NCBI GenBank assembly: GCA_045837725.1
Contig: JBEWZL010000188.1
Location: 1 to 64,000, forward strand
Direction: 5' to 3'
Origin: Vermamoeba vermiformis
Lineage: Eukaryota > Tubulinea > Echinamoebida
DNA: 64,000 nt
Shown here one piece after another: positions 46,401-58,815 of the stretch. The position numbers were made by a program, and so were the translations under genes. Positions within the stretch are counted from its first letter, which is position 1. Each line of letters begins with the position of its first letter. The notes under the pieces are model-generated. The model had not been told where the DNA came from. It did not search any database and saw nothing but the letters and a program-made list of their open reading frames with translations.

Positions 46401-46874
46401 TTAATGGGTCTTGACTCGATCGAGGTTGTTGCCTTCGTACCAGATGGCCAACAACATGAAAGCACTGCGGACGACAGCAAGACCAACGCTAGCAACAATG
46501 GTTAAGTTGTAACCCATAAATACAGGCTTGCCAGGGAATTGTTGGTTAACTTGCAAGAGTCCGAAGATGGTGAGAAGATCGCCGATCAAGAGCGAGAAAA
46601 TGATCCAGAAGCGACCACGAGTAGTGCTGTGCTTCAAGCCAAAATAGAGGAGCAAGCCAAAAACAATTAAAATAACGCCCAAGGCTCCAACAAAGAATTT
46701 AGCAACTGCATCAGTAGATGTGACGTCCAAAAATGCAGTAATAAATTCTGAGGGGTTGGTAATTGCGTAGTAACCAGAAACAAGGCACACAAGAGGCTCA
46801 GCGTAGATGAAGATCAGCTTGAAAAGTGCTGAGCTGAGCGGGCCAGTAACAACGGGGTTTCTTCTGCTCGACAT
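46401..46874 (-). CDS. Four-transmembrane protein of unknown function
   Basis: Intronless, 157 residues, start 46874. Four hydrophobic helices: LFKLIFIYAEPLVCLVSGYY, FVGALGVILIVFGLLLYFG, IIFSLLIGDLLTIFGLL and LTIVASVGLAVVRSAFMLLAI, with basic ends (MSSRRNP ... NNLDRVKTH). The plan resembles small fungal DUF7704-type membrane proteins, judged only by topology. It has one exon in a neighbourhood of heavily split genes, which may mean a retrocopy or a short ancestral gene. Function unknown. Confidence 0.75.
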   Translation of the reverse strand: MSSRRNPVVTGPLSSALFKLIFIYAEPLVCLVSGYYAITNPSEFITAFLDVTSTDAVAKFFVGALGVILIVFGLLLYFGLKHSTTRGRFWIIFSLLIGDLLTIFGLLQVNQQFPGKPVFMGYNLTIVASVGLAVVRSAFMLLAIWYEGNNLDRVKTH

Positions 46875-47092
46875 TGCAAAATTATGAATATTTTTAGTAC
46901 ACTATGTGTTGCAATACTAAAATAAAATAAATAATGGCCGAAAATTTAAACAACCGTTTTTGATTTTTTTCGCGCCAATTTTAGGCGCGAGATCCTGTTT
47001 CGTCCGTTTAGTGCTCTTCCTTACGGATTAATAAAATTTTACTTTAGGTATGAAAAATACAAAATTGGAATAATTAAAACAATATTAGAACA

Positions 47093-50000
47093 TTATTTCT
47101 TGGCCTTCAAAGCATCCACGTTAATGAACAACGAGCTAGCCAAATTATCGACCTTTCCTTTCGGTACTTGCGAAACTCCATAACTAGGTCTGCGAATTTG
47201 ATCGCTCTTTTCAAGACTACGCGCATACTCTTCTTTTTGGTCTTCGTTTACTCCTTCAGGGATCGCGCTTCGTCCGTAACTAGGTCTGTGGTCTCTAATA
47301 TAGCCATAATTGCCTTTACGTTGAACTTTGGGAATCAGTCTCTTTTTGTCATCTATTTTAAATAAGAATTAGTAACTAGAACAAGACTTTTTGAGTCGGA
47401 TCGCATCCATAGATCTCAGTTATTCTGGATCTCATAGTAATTACCTTTAGGCTCTGGTTCAGGTTCGTACTCTTCTTCCTCCTCAATCTCATCTTCGAGA
47501 TGCACTTGTGGTGGCACGTACTCATTTTCAGGCTCTTGTTCAGTGACGTCTTCTAGCTCGACAGCGCTCTCAAAAGACTTGGATACTGGTGGCTCTGGAG
47601 GCTTGTAACGAGATGGTACAGGTGGATAAGGCAATTTACGCGTGCGTGAAGGTACTGGAGGATATGGCAATGGTCGGTTAGGTCTTGGAGGGCCATCGGG
47701 GTCATAGTCTGGTGGTGCATCCGGATCGTAATCTGGCGGGAAATCTTCTTCTTCATATTCTTCAGGTTCCTTATTTGCGGACACTACCATCAATTATAAG
47801 TAATTACGATCATATTTCTAATGCTAGACGCGAGATTTAAGCGTTAAACTTACCAGGTGCGTAATAGATCTCGTACGGCACAATACCGCCCATCTTAAAT
47901 CCAGGGGACAAAATGGTTCTTAAGCATACCAAGCATCCCACAACAACTTCGGCTGAGAAGTAGATCACTAGCGAGAGCCAAGCGAATGGATCACCAAAGT
48001 AGAGGCCGAAGAAGTTGAGCAAGCACACGTGCGCACCATGAGCGAGCACTGCTAAGCATAAGAACGACATCATGACGATAAGTCTTGCGGATCTGTTCAC
48101 AATTTCAGCGCCAAGTGTAAAGAACGCCAAAATCACCATAGCACCGCTCATTGTGATCTTGCTGATTTGATCCCACAACGCTCTATTAATACAAATCTAG
48201 TTATAATGCATTCACAATGCCGCCTACTATAGAAAAAAGATACCGTGAGTCTCGAAGGTATTCTATCAAGATCAAAATTGCGACGTAAAAGAGCAAGTTT
48301 GCAGCGTTGATAATGATGTGGACCAAGTTTTTTCTGAAAAGCAAGACGAAGCAGCCTTGCGTGAACCAACCACGGTGTTTGAAACGAACGATGGCTTGAC
48401 CGTTGTAATGTATGACGGTCCACATGAGCAATGATAAGGCCGAGACCATCAATGCAAGTGGAGCTTGTTCGATCAAGTACCAGCCCAAGATGTAATCGTG
48501 CACAGGATTCATACGCAAGAAATGCAAGTGCATAATGAGGAACAAGTGGACCTGTAACAAAAAGTTAATTAAATTGTCAGGTGTCAAAAGTGTCAGCCAG
48601 TTAAAATGTCAAACTTACGCCTCGAATAGCAGCAATGAAAATGACAGTGCAGATCACTAATGTCTTCCACTTTCTGTATCCGTACATGAACTTCGAAGTG
48701 CTATTCTTGACGGTCCAAACGACAATGAGCATGACGATTGCGAAGAGTGCCATGAAGCCGTAAGCACCAATAGCAATCCACAAGAACATGTTGTTCCAAT
48801 ATGAATCTCGAATCAACTCGCTGCGCATGATTGGCACGAACACTACGTCCTTCTTGATACGAGCACAAACGTGTTCTGAAGTCACGTCAAGTTGTTCGAG
48901 TTCCAATGGTTGCACGTGTACCTTCCATCTGTCGTCATAAATGACCTCTCCAATATCATAGTGCGGGTACAAATCATCGAAGGAGATATTGTACTCGGGA
49001 CGTCTAATAAAATAATTAATATTCGAGACATATTAACTTATTATGAAGAACGAAAATATGACCCAAAGTGACCGGGTCACAACTGTGAGAAAAATGTTAC
49101 CTATCAAAGCAGACGTAGTAACCGGTCTCCATGTCAAGCACGGCGGAAGTATTGTTTCCAAAATCAACTTCAATGCCATCGCCAATCAAAATACCAACTT
49201 CAAAGCCTTCCCACATAACGAGGTTCTCAATCAAAATGCGGTTTCTGCCGTCATCAAATCTGTCAGCCAATGAGACTTGGTTCTCGGCACCAACAAATGA
49301 AGTAGCAGGAATCGTCTTGAATGTCGCTACAAAGTTATCGACCAAAATTCTTGTCGAGTTGTCGAAGTAAACTGTCGCAAAACCAGCCTGTGACACGTGT
49401 CAAAAATGAAAGTTTCACAGTAAATCTTAGCAATGCTTACGTTTGCAGACTTGGTGAAGTTATTGAACACATGCACCATGTTCACTGAAGTCGTGTACCA
49501 GAACTCTTTGGTGCCGTAGTCGCAGTTAGCATCACCGCAGTAGCACATGAAATGATCGACGAAACCGAACAAATAATCAAATCTGCAAAGATACTCAGAC
49601 TTGATTTGAATAGCTGTCTTGCGCGTGATAGCATTGTCGAGGATATCCTGCAACTTAGTGAAGTTGACTGACTTGATCCACTTGTTGACGGATCCGTAGT
49701 ATCTCGGAGCCCAGTCAAGAGGGTTCATAACACCTGGCTTCCAGCTGCCCGGTATCCAATCATAGACCTATAAGATATATCATTAGTCTACTATCTTTTA
49801 ATATGTCTCGGGACTTACGTTCTCAACACGACCACCGCAAGCAAGACATTCAGAAGGAGGCTTCTCGCTGCGTCGTTGAATGTACTGATCGGTGTTGACG
49901 TCAAACTCGTCTTCAAGACACATCGTGCCAGATGACGCACACAACGCTTGAGTTCTCGATCGTTCAATCCAGCGAGGGTACGCGACACCATTGTGCGTAC

Positions 50001-53000
50001 GTACAGCCGTGCAATTGACAGGGTCGGTGACGTTAGGCACAACGCAGCCAATGCGGAACATGACTTGACCTTCTCTGCACATTGCATCTCCGTTTCGAAC
50101 GTTAATGATGAACGAATCAACACAGAGTCCAACTTCAGGTATCATTTCGCCGTCCTCGCAGTAGCCTGTGGTAGCACATTCAGTCTCATTAGCACATTGT
50201 CTGGACGCTACTCGGCACTGGAAGTTCGTTTGATTGTACGGGCACGTGGTGAGACCAGCTTGACACCTTTGACAGTCTTGAAGAGGCAGATCCGCACATG
50301 ACTAAAAAAAGCTTATTTTAGCCACAATTTAATTTGTTAAGCGATTAAATGTCAACGTACGATAGATTGGACTTGCACTTCAGTTAGGCAGTTCGTTATA
50401 CCAGGATGAGTAAAAGTTGCGCAGACGTGTTCAGTCGTGCAATTGGCACGTGTCACATTAGGATAGGTGCATCTGTTGAACTCCTCATTCATATAACTGA
50501 ATAGAGTTAGGGACCTATAACCTATATAGTAACATGTTAACTGAACTTACCCGGGGCATGAAGCAGCAGGGACGTTCGAAGTGCACAGTTCAATAGGCTC
50601 GTTCAAATTAGACTCGCACTGGAAGCACGGTACGTCACAGCCATAAGTCACAGCACATTCGCTCTATCGACTTGTTAGTTATCTATTATTACGATTAAGC
50701 TTGATATGACTTACAGGCTCCAATTGAACTCCAATGTTGCAAGCACCTTGACCGCATCTTTCAGGGTTGTCAAATCTGCCGTGACGCCAGGTACGACCAG
50801 ACCACCAAGTGGCATTGACAATAACGTCCTCGCAGTCATTGCTCGTAGCAAAAGATTCGCAGAATCCACCAGCTGTACAGCAACAAGTTAGCCAAAATGT
50901 CAAATGTGACACGTGTCAACAAAAGTGTCAAAGTGTCAAAGTAGATTTTGAGTGTACCTGAGTTAGGGTGCCATTTACGTCTGATACAATCGCACTTAGC
51001 GCATTTAAAATCAATGGCACGGCGAGCACAATAAGAGTCCCATTTATCGCAGCAGTACGAATCGTAGGCGCACATGCAATCAATAACTGTCTTATCAGCA
51101 CACTATACACGGAGTTAATATTAGCACTATTGTAATAGCCATATCATCACTACTTACGCCTTGATTAGGGTCACAACAAGGGTTGTCGCAGTCTTGATCT
51201 TTGCACGTGTTGTTGTCCAGCGTGGTGTCGTAACACAATGCAGGGCAAATAGTACGATTCCAGTTAACACCTTCGTTCTAAATAATAATATTAGGCACTA
51301 TACGTATAATATAGAATGAGTGCAATATATTGGCACTTACTCTCATGGTCAGATCAGCACAGATCTTGCCAACTAGACACTCGTCCTTATTAGTGTACTG
51401 AGGCAATTTGCAGACACGTTCATAAGGGACCCAAGTTCCGCCTAAAGTCTATAATATGGTTCAGTAATAGTACCATCACACGGATCTGCACTATCACAAA
51501 CCTCGCATGTCGCAGCTGTCTCGGTCGTTGCGGCGTAACAGCCCTTAGTCTCGCTGTAATCTCTGCACGTACCGTCTTCCCAGCACTCGCCGCACAAGTA
51601 CTCGCTTTTCTCCAAACAGACTTTCGAGCATTCAGGTTGGGTTAGACCGTCACATTCGCGCCAGTTGCACGCCTTAGGATCCAAGCACAAAGGCTCATCG
51701 ATGTTTCCTGACTAAGAAGGGGCCAAGGATTAGTCGATTTCCAAATATGGCAATAGTTTGGTGTAAAAGGAATGTAATTGCAATGTCGCCAAACGGTACT
51801 CGGGCAATGATTGAAAACTTACGTTGTTAGCACGAATAGCATCAGCAAGAGGTCCCACGCAGTCATAAGTTGTCATAGTAAGATTATTAAGCATTTGGTG
51901 CAATGTTTCATCCTCCATATTGCTGTTGTTTGAATCCGGATCAACCGCTAAGCGGATGTACTTCTTGACTACCGGCGAGAACGAGCTATTAAAGCACTAA
52001 AATATTGTTTGTGTTAAATTTAGAATTAGAATTAAATTTCAATTTTCTAATTATGATTTGTGTACCTTTACGAACGCGCCAAGAGGATCCGCCCATGGAA
52101 TCACACAAGTGCGACTGACGAGATTGCACGAGGTAAGACAATCCGCATCACTCTTGCAAGCATAGCCACTATTTCTTTCACCATAAATTCGCAAATGGCA
52201 CGTTCTATACAGCGAGTTCAAGGCATTTAAAGATCGCTCGTTGACTTCATTTAAAACGATGCATCCCTCCGCAGGATTTTCAGCGCGGAAGCGTTGAAAA
52301 ATTGCGTCAAGAAAAGTCCAATGAACTTGCTCGGGTCTAAGCGAAGCCAAATTGCGCGACGGGCAGATTGAGTTCAATCCGCTGAAGTTCGCCGTCAAGT
52401 ATTGTGGGAAGATGAAAGAGTAGTTTCTAACACTACAACATTGATCGTATAGCAGTCTAAAGTATTAATATTAGTAAAGAGAAGCTAACTAAGCTAAAAC
52501 GTGATGAAATTTCCTAATTTGGAAAGTTCGATTCTAGCTCGCTTCAATAAGCAAATTTAAATGAATAAAGGTACTCTCTATACTATAATAAGGTCTTATA
52601 ATGTAAAACTTACGTTTGATTGCAGCAAGGATCAACAGCATATTCTCTGCTACCGAAGCGGTGGATGCAGGTAGTTGAATCCAAGACTTCAAGCGTGACT
52701 TCAGGGTTTTGATAAATAGCTGTCAACTCTTCGAACATGAGTGCACAATCAGACCAAATTTTTGAGGACAAGAGCATCATGACCTTGTTGGATTTGTCAA
52801 AAAGTTGTTCGTAGTTTCGGATGTCTGTAATGGTCGACATTTCCGACTTAATTTGAGTCTCGAATAACTGGAATCGATTAAAGTCGCATGTTCTTTCTTC
52901 CAAGGTCAAGCCGTAGTTCGTCTAAACAATAAAACAAAGATCAGATCCGGATGTACCAAAAAAAAATTCGATCAAATAATTTGCAATTGACTAAAATATT

Positions 53001-54221
53001 AGTAGACTATTCATGTGAATATATTAACGGTTTTGCGTACCGATTGGCTATTATACTCGATGGCAAGAGTACACTCGTCAAGACGAATTCTGTTGTTGTC
53101 AAAATGAAGCGTATGAGTATTTAAATCCCACAAATCTGGTTGTGCGAGAAAAACAAGGGCAAGGCTGTTACTATAAGACGTGCTAGCAGGCGGAATAGTG
53201 AAGGAGCTACAAAATAGAAAAATCGATCAGATTTGGATGCGAAAAAAAATGTACGGCAAAAGATCGTATTTCATAAATATAAATGTAATATAGTGATTTA
53301 CATTACCTCATAACTTTTAAGTAAGTGCCTAATGGATCCCAAACAATTGGCGGCACGAAAAAAAGTTTATGGGAGAGCTCGGATGGCGAAACTGTATTAC
53401 TCAGCGGGCCATTTGACAAAGTAACCGATTGAGTACTTGTAGTATCATTGCCGACATATAAAGGGCAATTTAACTTCGCGATTCCTATTTTTAGAATTTG
53501 CGTAAGTCGAGATCCTCAAAGAATTAAAAAATTTTGTCTTTTAAACGTCAAAATCTTCACGCTACTGTCATAAAAATTTAATATAAATATTATTTACCTT
53601 GCGTATTTAATGTGTAGGTCGATAAAGGAAAGCATCGGGATTGGCCACACAAAGTCGCGCTCGAATCTGCTACATAATAATCCGTTGCTAACAAAAATCT
53701 GCGTTAGCTCGTGTTGCCGTATATAAATAACGTATAAATGAATACTCGCGGCACTAAATGGTCCGAAAGCAAACCAAAAAACAAAAGGTTTCTTGAAATC
53801 CAAAAAACCGTTATCACCTCGCAAATTGCGTAATTGACTGCATTAAAATAGAGTAACATAAATAGTCTACTTACAAGGAATGCTAGCAAGTCCGTCGTGG
53901 TTAAAGCGTAAAACAGCCACATTGTAAGTAGATTCGCGGTCCAAGTAAATTCGTTGAATATGGTACGTAACATTCTCTGCGACTATAATATATTAACGCA
54001 TTAATATCAAAGTATTTGGAACTTGATTCGTTAATGAACGAAAATTGGGAACAAATAATAATTGTTTTGAATAATCTCCGTTATCTTTTACCAACATAAA
54101 TAACGAAAATAATTCCATAAATATTTAATAATACTGCGAATTTACCTGCATAGGACAAGCAGAGAAGGAAAATCGTGAAGACGACCGCGGATCGACAGCC
54201 CGAAAGTCGCTTGCCCGTCAT
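47093..54221 (-). CDS. Giant cysteine-rich multi-pass receptor-like surface protein
   Basis: About 25 exons, roughly 1,900 residues. Signal peptide MTGKRLSGCRSAVVFTIFL starts at 54221. The ectodomain is long and Cys-rich: EERTCDFNRFQLF, CNWRECDGLTQPECSKVC, CEVC, CYDTTLDNNTCKDQDCDNPCC, CMCAYDSYCCDKWDSYC (a C-x-C..D-YCC..WD-x-C motif found in secreted proteins of amoebae and myxobacteria), QDCQRCQAGLTTCPY. A beta-rich domain near 49.1-49.7 kb precedes seven or so TM helices (MFLWIAIGAYGFMALFAIVML ... CLVCLRTILS). The cytosolic tail is Pro-rich and acidic (PPDYDPDAPPDYDPD, PYPPVPSR repeats, EEEEYEPEPEP) and ends in a basic repeat with two RPSYG units. A receptor or adhesin is likely. The second exon (53600-53866) has two competing frames. 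Confidence 0.75.
49391..49402. repeat. Intronic palindrome TGACACGTGTCA
   Basis: Exact 12-bp palindrome in an intron of the giant Cys-rich receptor; one of four copies within 7.5 kb. Confidence 0.8.
50907..50918. repeat. Intronic palindrome TGACACGTGTCA
   Basis: Exact copy in another intron of the same gene, followed by AGTGTCAAAGTGTCAAAG. Confidence 0.8.
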
Positions 54222-54555
54222 TTTTATAAGGCCATACAATCCTATTAATATAGTCTGTATTGTGGAGCTTATGGGCCTGCGTAATTTTGATTTGGAATGA
54301 CATTTTTGTTTCGTGTCATTTTTTTGACAGTTTTGTAATGACACTTGAAGTGCACAACAATAATTATCTCTTTTTAAGTATTATATCGGTGCTATATGGT
54401 TGCATCGGTATTTTTCATGCTTATCGAGCAAGTATTTTGTTTATTTAACCGAGATCCGAAGAACCTAAAAGAAAAAGTTTGACCAAACGTCAAAAAATCC
54501 CTTTTGGCGTTTATTCCATAGAAACAATTTATTTATTGAGGCAAATACTTTAAAG
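54222..54555. other. Divergent promoter with GTGTCA/TGACAC sites
   Basis: Spacer between the giant receptor (-) and EGF protein (+). It holds GTGTCA at 54316, TTTGACAG at 54329 and TGACACTT at 54340, the motif also found repeatedly in introns of nearby surface genes. No gene. Confidence 0.5.
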
Positions 54556-57197
54556 ATGAATATTAGTATCATATTTATCGTCTTAGTGGCGTTCATTGGA
54601 CGCTCAACAGCTGATCCAAACGCTTGCGCGGGCAGGTATAACGCTTCCATGTTGGATCAACGGGCACAGGTAATCTTTATTGCATTAAATATTATTAAAT
54701 TATTACCAGCAGTTTAAGTGCTGATAGAGCTAAAAGTGAATCCGGACCGGCTTTCAGGAACATTCTTTAGTCCTATTGTGTAACTAAATATTTTTCTAAT
54801 ATAATAATACTCACGTCTACACGTTATTGTAATGATACAATACCGATAAATAATCGAATAATATTTAGGTGCAATACTGTGCAGGTAACTTTATGCAAGT
54901 CCACGATCCAGCCAACAGTCGATTGGCTTTGGACCAATCAAACGGTTTTCTGTATTATGGATACATCGGAGGTCTTAAAGTGGTTAATTCAGACAATTTC
55001 AAGCTCAAACAAATGTTCAACTTCTCTTCTGTTGCTCGCTTCCAAAGTAAGTCTCCTTCAAGCTCTTTTAATAAGATTATTAACGGCGTATTAATCTTCT
55101 ATATTAGACGTTGATTTGTTGCGTAACTACGCATGGCTCGTGACGGCTCAAGGAGTTGCGAGTATTGACTTGGAGAATCCGGTATAAAGCCGAAACACTT
55201 TGAATTTGAAACAATTATCTAACGACTTAATTCTAGAAATCAGACCTTGCATATTCAACTCTTCAAGTTCAAGGCAATCAAAACTGTCCCGGAGGTAAGT
55301 CGGATCAAATCCGGATGGTAACCCGAAATTTAATCTCATTCCTGAAATCTTAGTAGCCTTCCAAAAATTAATATTAGCCGCATCATAAGTTTGCAAACCA
55401 TCAATAGATGGTTATAGAATGGTTTACTAACTCTTTCTTTTTTTTTCAGATTTCGCTCTGCTGGATGAGCTCGGCGGCAACGCTTATTCAATCTGCGTTA
55501 ATGGCAGCAGTGTTGCATTAGCGCTGAAGATTGATATTTCCGATCGCAAAGCTGCTGTTAAGACCTACTATCCTATCGCTCAACTGCAATTCCAACAAAA
55601 CGCAAGTACGTCCGTATTAGGAAAGTGCAATAATGACGATAATCTTTGCAGAAATTATTTCTTTGTCACCCGACAGACGACGTAGCACGCTGTACACAGT
55701 GACACTCGCATACGACAACACCCCTCTGATGATCACTGCGATCAGAACTGCAGGTAAGAAACGTTAAGAATACTTCTGCGAACGGTCTTATTGTTCTGAA
55801 TTTGTTCTTCAAGAACACTTCGGTGATGATAATTTGACCGTACATTTGCGCTGTTATAAAAGGAAAACGTCAAAAATGTTGTTCGATGACACGTGTCAAA
55901 CTTGAGTTCGAACATGAGCTTCAGAATGACACCTGTCATTAATAAGTGTCATACCAGTATTGTTCCGAGACTATTAGATGTTACTGGAGTAGCAAAAAAG
56001 TGACACTTACGGCAAACGCAAGATCCGATCTTGAAACGGTTAATTAACTAACGGTTCTTTTAGACATGAGCTACGCCAACAGCACCAATGTTCAAGGTCT
56101 TGGCATCTACGCTGTGATTGGCTGTGACGATCAATATTTTTACACGTTAGACAGTAAGAAATATTTCTTCGCGAAGGAGAATCGTTCATGAATAACGAAA
56201 TTTCGTTTAGATATGAATAACACGCACTTGATCGTGGCAAAACGCGATATTTACACCATGAAAGTGGTGCAACGATCATTTGACCGGTTCAGAATTGACT
56301 TGCTGAAGAGTTATTCGATTGACGTGCCTGCCGGTCAATTGACAGTGTGGCACGACTCGACATTCATCTTGTACGACTTCAATTTGAAGAATTTGTTCGG
56401 CTGTCAAAGATTGCCTATTCCGGTAAGGCCGTCATAAGGTGACTTTAAGAAAGTACGAAATTAATCAAACTTTACTAGACGCATCCCTGCAAGGCCTGGA
56501 AAGTGATTGGTAACTCAATGTTGTGGAAACAAAACAACTTTTTGAGCTTGCAATGCATGGATGATAAGTACGGCAAGAGTCTCGTAATCGGCTCACTTTA
56601 GGTCGTTCGAACTGACTTCGTATATGTAGTGCTTTGTTCGTATCACGATCACTTCTGAGTCCCAACGACGGCTGTCCAAATCACTGCTCATTGCACGGCC
56701 AATGTGTGGCTGACGAGTGCTACTGTGCCAAAGGTTACAGTGGTAACGACTGTTCGAACAACGAGAACAACATCTGTGGCCGAGAATGCGATCAAGATTC
56801 TGACTGCTGGGGCGAGTTTTTGAACGCGTGTGTCGTGTGCTATAAAACACGCCAAGAACAAAAGAAAACGTAAGTCATTGCGACAAAGTTTTGTGACACG
56901 TGTCAAAGTGACACTTTTGACAGGTGTCGCCCAGTTTGTACAGCGCCGTGCACGTACGCCAATCAGTGTTATGAATGGGGCACGCACTCTTTTATCAATC
57001 AATGTGCCCAGTGCTCGAAACAGTTCCACTATTGCTTGGCCATGCCGCACCAATGTGGCACTCAAACTTGTTTACGTAAGTGACTGAGTAGTATCATTAG
57101 CTGAAAACTGAATGTATTTGCAGATAACGAGGATTGCACTTTTGAATGTCCTACATGCGTCGGAGCTACGCCGATCAAACTTGGAACATGCAGATAA
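54556..57197 (+). CDS. Secreted propeller-like protein with EGF/cysteine-rich end
   Basis: About 11 exons, roughly 480 residues. Signal peptide MNISIIFIVLVAFIGRSTA, then repeated beta-rich units with aromatic turns (RLALDQSNGFLYYGYIGGL, YAWLVTAQGVASIDLEN, AYSICVNGSSVALALKI, TLYTVTLAYDNTPLMI, LGIYAVIGCDDQYFYTL, LTVWHDSTFILYDFN) that look like propeller blades. After a stretch near 56600 with unclear joins, an EGF-like domain CPNHCSLHGQCVADECYC reads through, followed by further Cys pairs to CTFECPTCVG ... KLGTCR. It has no TM segment, so it is predicted secreted. Neighbour of the giant Cys-rich receptor on the other strand; joint use is possible but unproven. Introns hold two copies of a 12-bp palindrome (TGACACGTGTCA). 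Confidence 0.7.
55887..55898. repeat. Intronic palindrome TGACACGTGTCA
   Basis: Exact copy in an intron of the secreted propeller/EGF gene, with TGACACCTGTCA (one-base variant) about 40 bp downstream. Confidence 0.8.
56894..56905. repeat. Intronic palindrome TGACACGTGTCA
   Basis: Exact copy in a later intron of the propeller/EGF gene, with two more half sites (GTGACAC, GACAGGTGTC) before the acceptor. Confidence 0.8.
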
Positions 57198-57356
57198 AAT
57201 ATTGGAATTCCATTCGTTCAATGAATACTCGAATTAAATGTGCACCCGAGAGCAAAAAATGCTACGTAAATGAAAGTATATCCTTATGTAGTATACTACG
57301 CAGTTTCGTTTTTATTGACTTTAGTAAAGGCCGATGTTTGTGCGACAGCCTGACAA

Positions 57357-58394
57357 TTAGAACTGAATTTTTTGGCAAGCCAAGTTTGGATTGGCCTTCG
57401 TAGGAGGAGCCTGTTCGTGCACCGTTAGCCCCACACGTATTTTTCGCCTATAAACTTACGTATATGGAAGGAGAGAAGGGACCTAAAAGGGTGTTGAAAA
57501 AGTTGACTTGGACATCGCCAATGTTGTAATCGACGTCGCTAATAACTATTTGTAGAATACTTCCGTCCTTGGAGGACACCCAAAGAGTCACAGGAGTGAT
57601 CGGAGTGACAATACCAAAGACGTTGACTACATTAATGAAGAATAAGTTGATATGAAAGACTATTTTCAGGCGGACCTGCTACCGCATCCGTTAAACAAAA
57701 AACGTACCGTAGAACTGCCAGCCAGTGCAGGGTTGACCGTTGATGACTTGAGCGCCGAGGTAAGTGGCATTAGCCGGAATTTGAAACGGGAAGTAAGTAG
57801 TAATGATGGCAGGAAGAGAGCCTAAAAGTTACGTGCTTAGATTTAATAATAAAATTAAGAACAAAGGAAGGAGTTTTAATGTCGATAGACGCTTTCATGC
57901 GACTTACCAAATTCCCAGCATAAAGGACCCTCGTAGACGTAAGCTTCAAACACCAGGTGAGCGTTTCATTAGTTGTATTGCTTCTCTTGATTTACTTACG
58001 AGTCAATGCGCCGTTGTTAGGAGACACGACCAGGTTGGTGTGGAAAGACAAAGGAACAACTGAAAGTGTCAAAGTGTCAGACGGATGGACGATCCAAATA
58101 GATATTTCAGACTGAACTTACATTCTTCGCCGCCGAGTTCAATGAAAATCCCTCCATTGGTCCAATCAAATGCAACGACACCACCGATGTTGATCAACGA
58201 GGTCAGCGGAGAGACATAATTGGGGAAAACAACTAAAATGAAAAGAGTAAGCTGGGTCTGCTTTAAAAATATCTTTTAATTGTTCCCTTACCGCTGAAGT
58301 TAGATGTGAATTGTTGAGGAAGTTTAGGAGCGGTTTGTCCAAGAGCAGATCCGACCAAGCAGATCATGACAACGAATAAAGCGATAGCCTTCAT
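57357..58394 (-). CDS. Small secreted protein, ependymin-like in shape
   Basis: Seven exons, about 205 residues. Signal peptide MKAIALFVVMICLVGSALG, then PKLPQQFTSNFSGVVFP, LINIGGVVAFDWTNGGIFIE, LVFEAYVYEGPLCWEFG, AQVINGQPCTGWQFYG, VTPVTLWVSSKDGSILQI and VQVNFFNTLLGPFSPSIY; the last exon APPTKANPNLACQKIQF follows a GTAAGT donor and CTAAC branch. The pattern of N-terminal beta strands, CWEFG, PCTGWQFYG and the WVS-x-DGSIL turn resembles the LolA/ependymin-like secreted fold. Ligand unknown. Confidence 0.65.
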
Positions 58395-58815
58395 AGTTTA
58401 AATGCTTGGAGTTGTGGTAGGATATTACGTTGATAACTGATAATGAAATTTGTTCAAATCTTTCGCTTTTATCTTTTTTCGTACGTTTTGTGTCCTTGAA
58501 TGTACATGGAGCAAATTTGGTGCTTCAAAACGAACTTGTGATCCGTTCGGAATAATGTCAAGTTCCTGATGGAGCATTAAGTCTCATTCTATTGATAATT
58601 CTTAAAGGCAACACCAATAATCCAGATTAACATAATCAATTGAATTTTTGACAATATGGTGCAATCCTCATTTTGTACCGAAGAGCAAATGGGCTATAAA
58701 ATCAGTAGCAGCTCTTTCAAACTGAAGCTTTACAAGGAACAAAAAGAATTACAAATGATCCGTATTATCGAATCAGTAAAATATGTACAAAATTGCTTTT
58801 TCGGATCTGCATTAT
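58395..58815. other. Intergenic region
   Basis: Spacer between the small secreted gene (start 58394, -) and the 3' end of the autophagy scaffold gene (-). No gene or repeat recognised. Confidence 0.5.

Noticed and set aside
57146-57403. 85-codon + ORF
   Set aside because: Out of frame with the end of the EGF gene and antisense to the last exon of the secreted gene.
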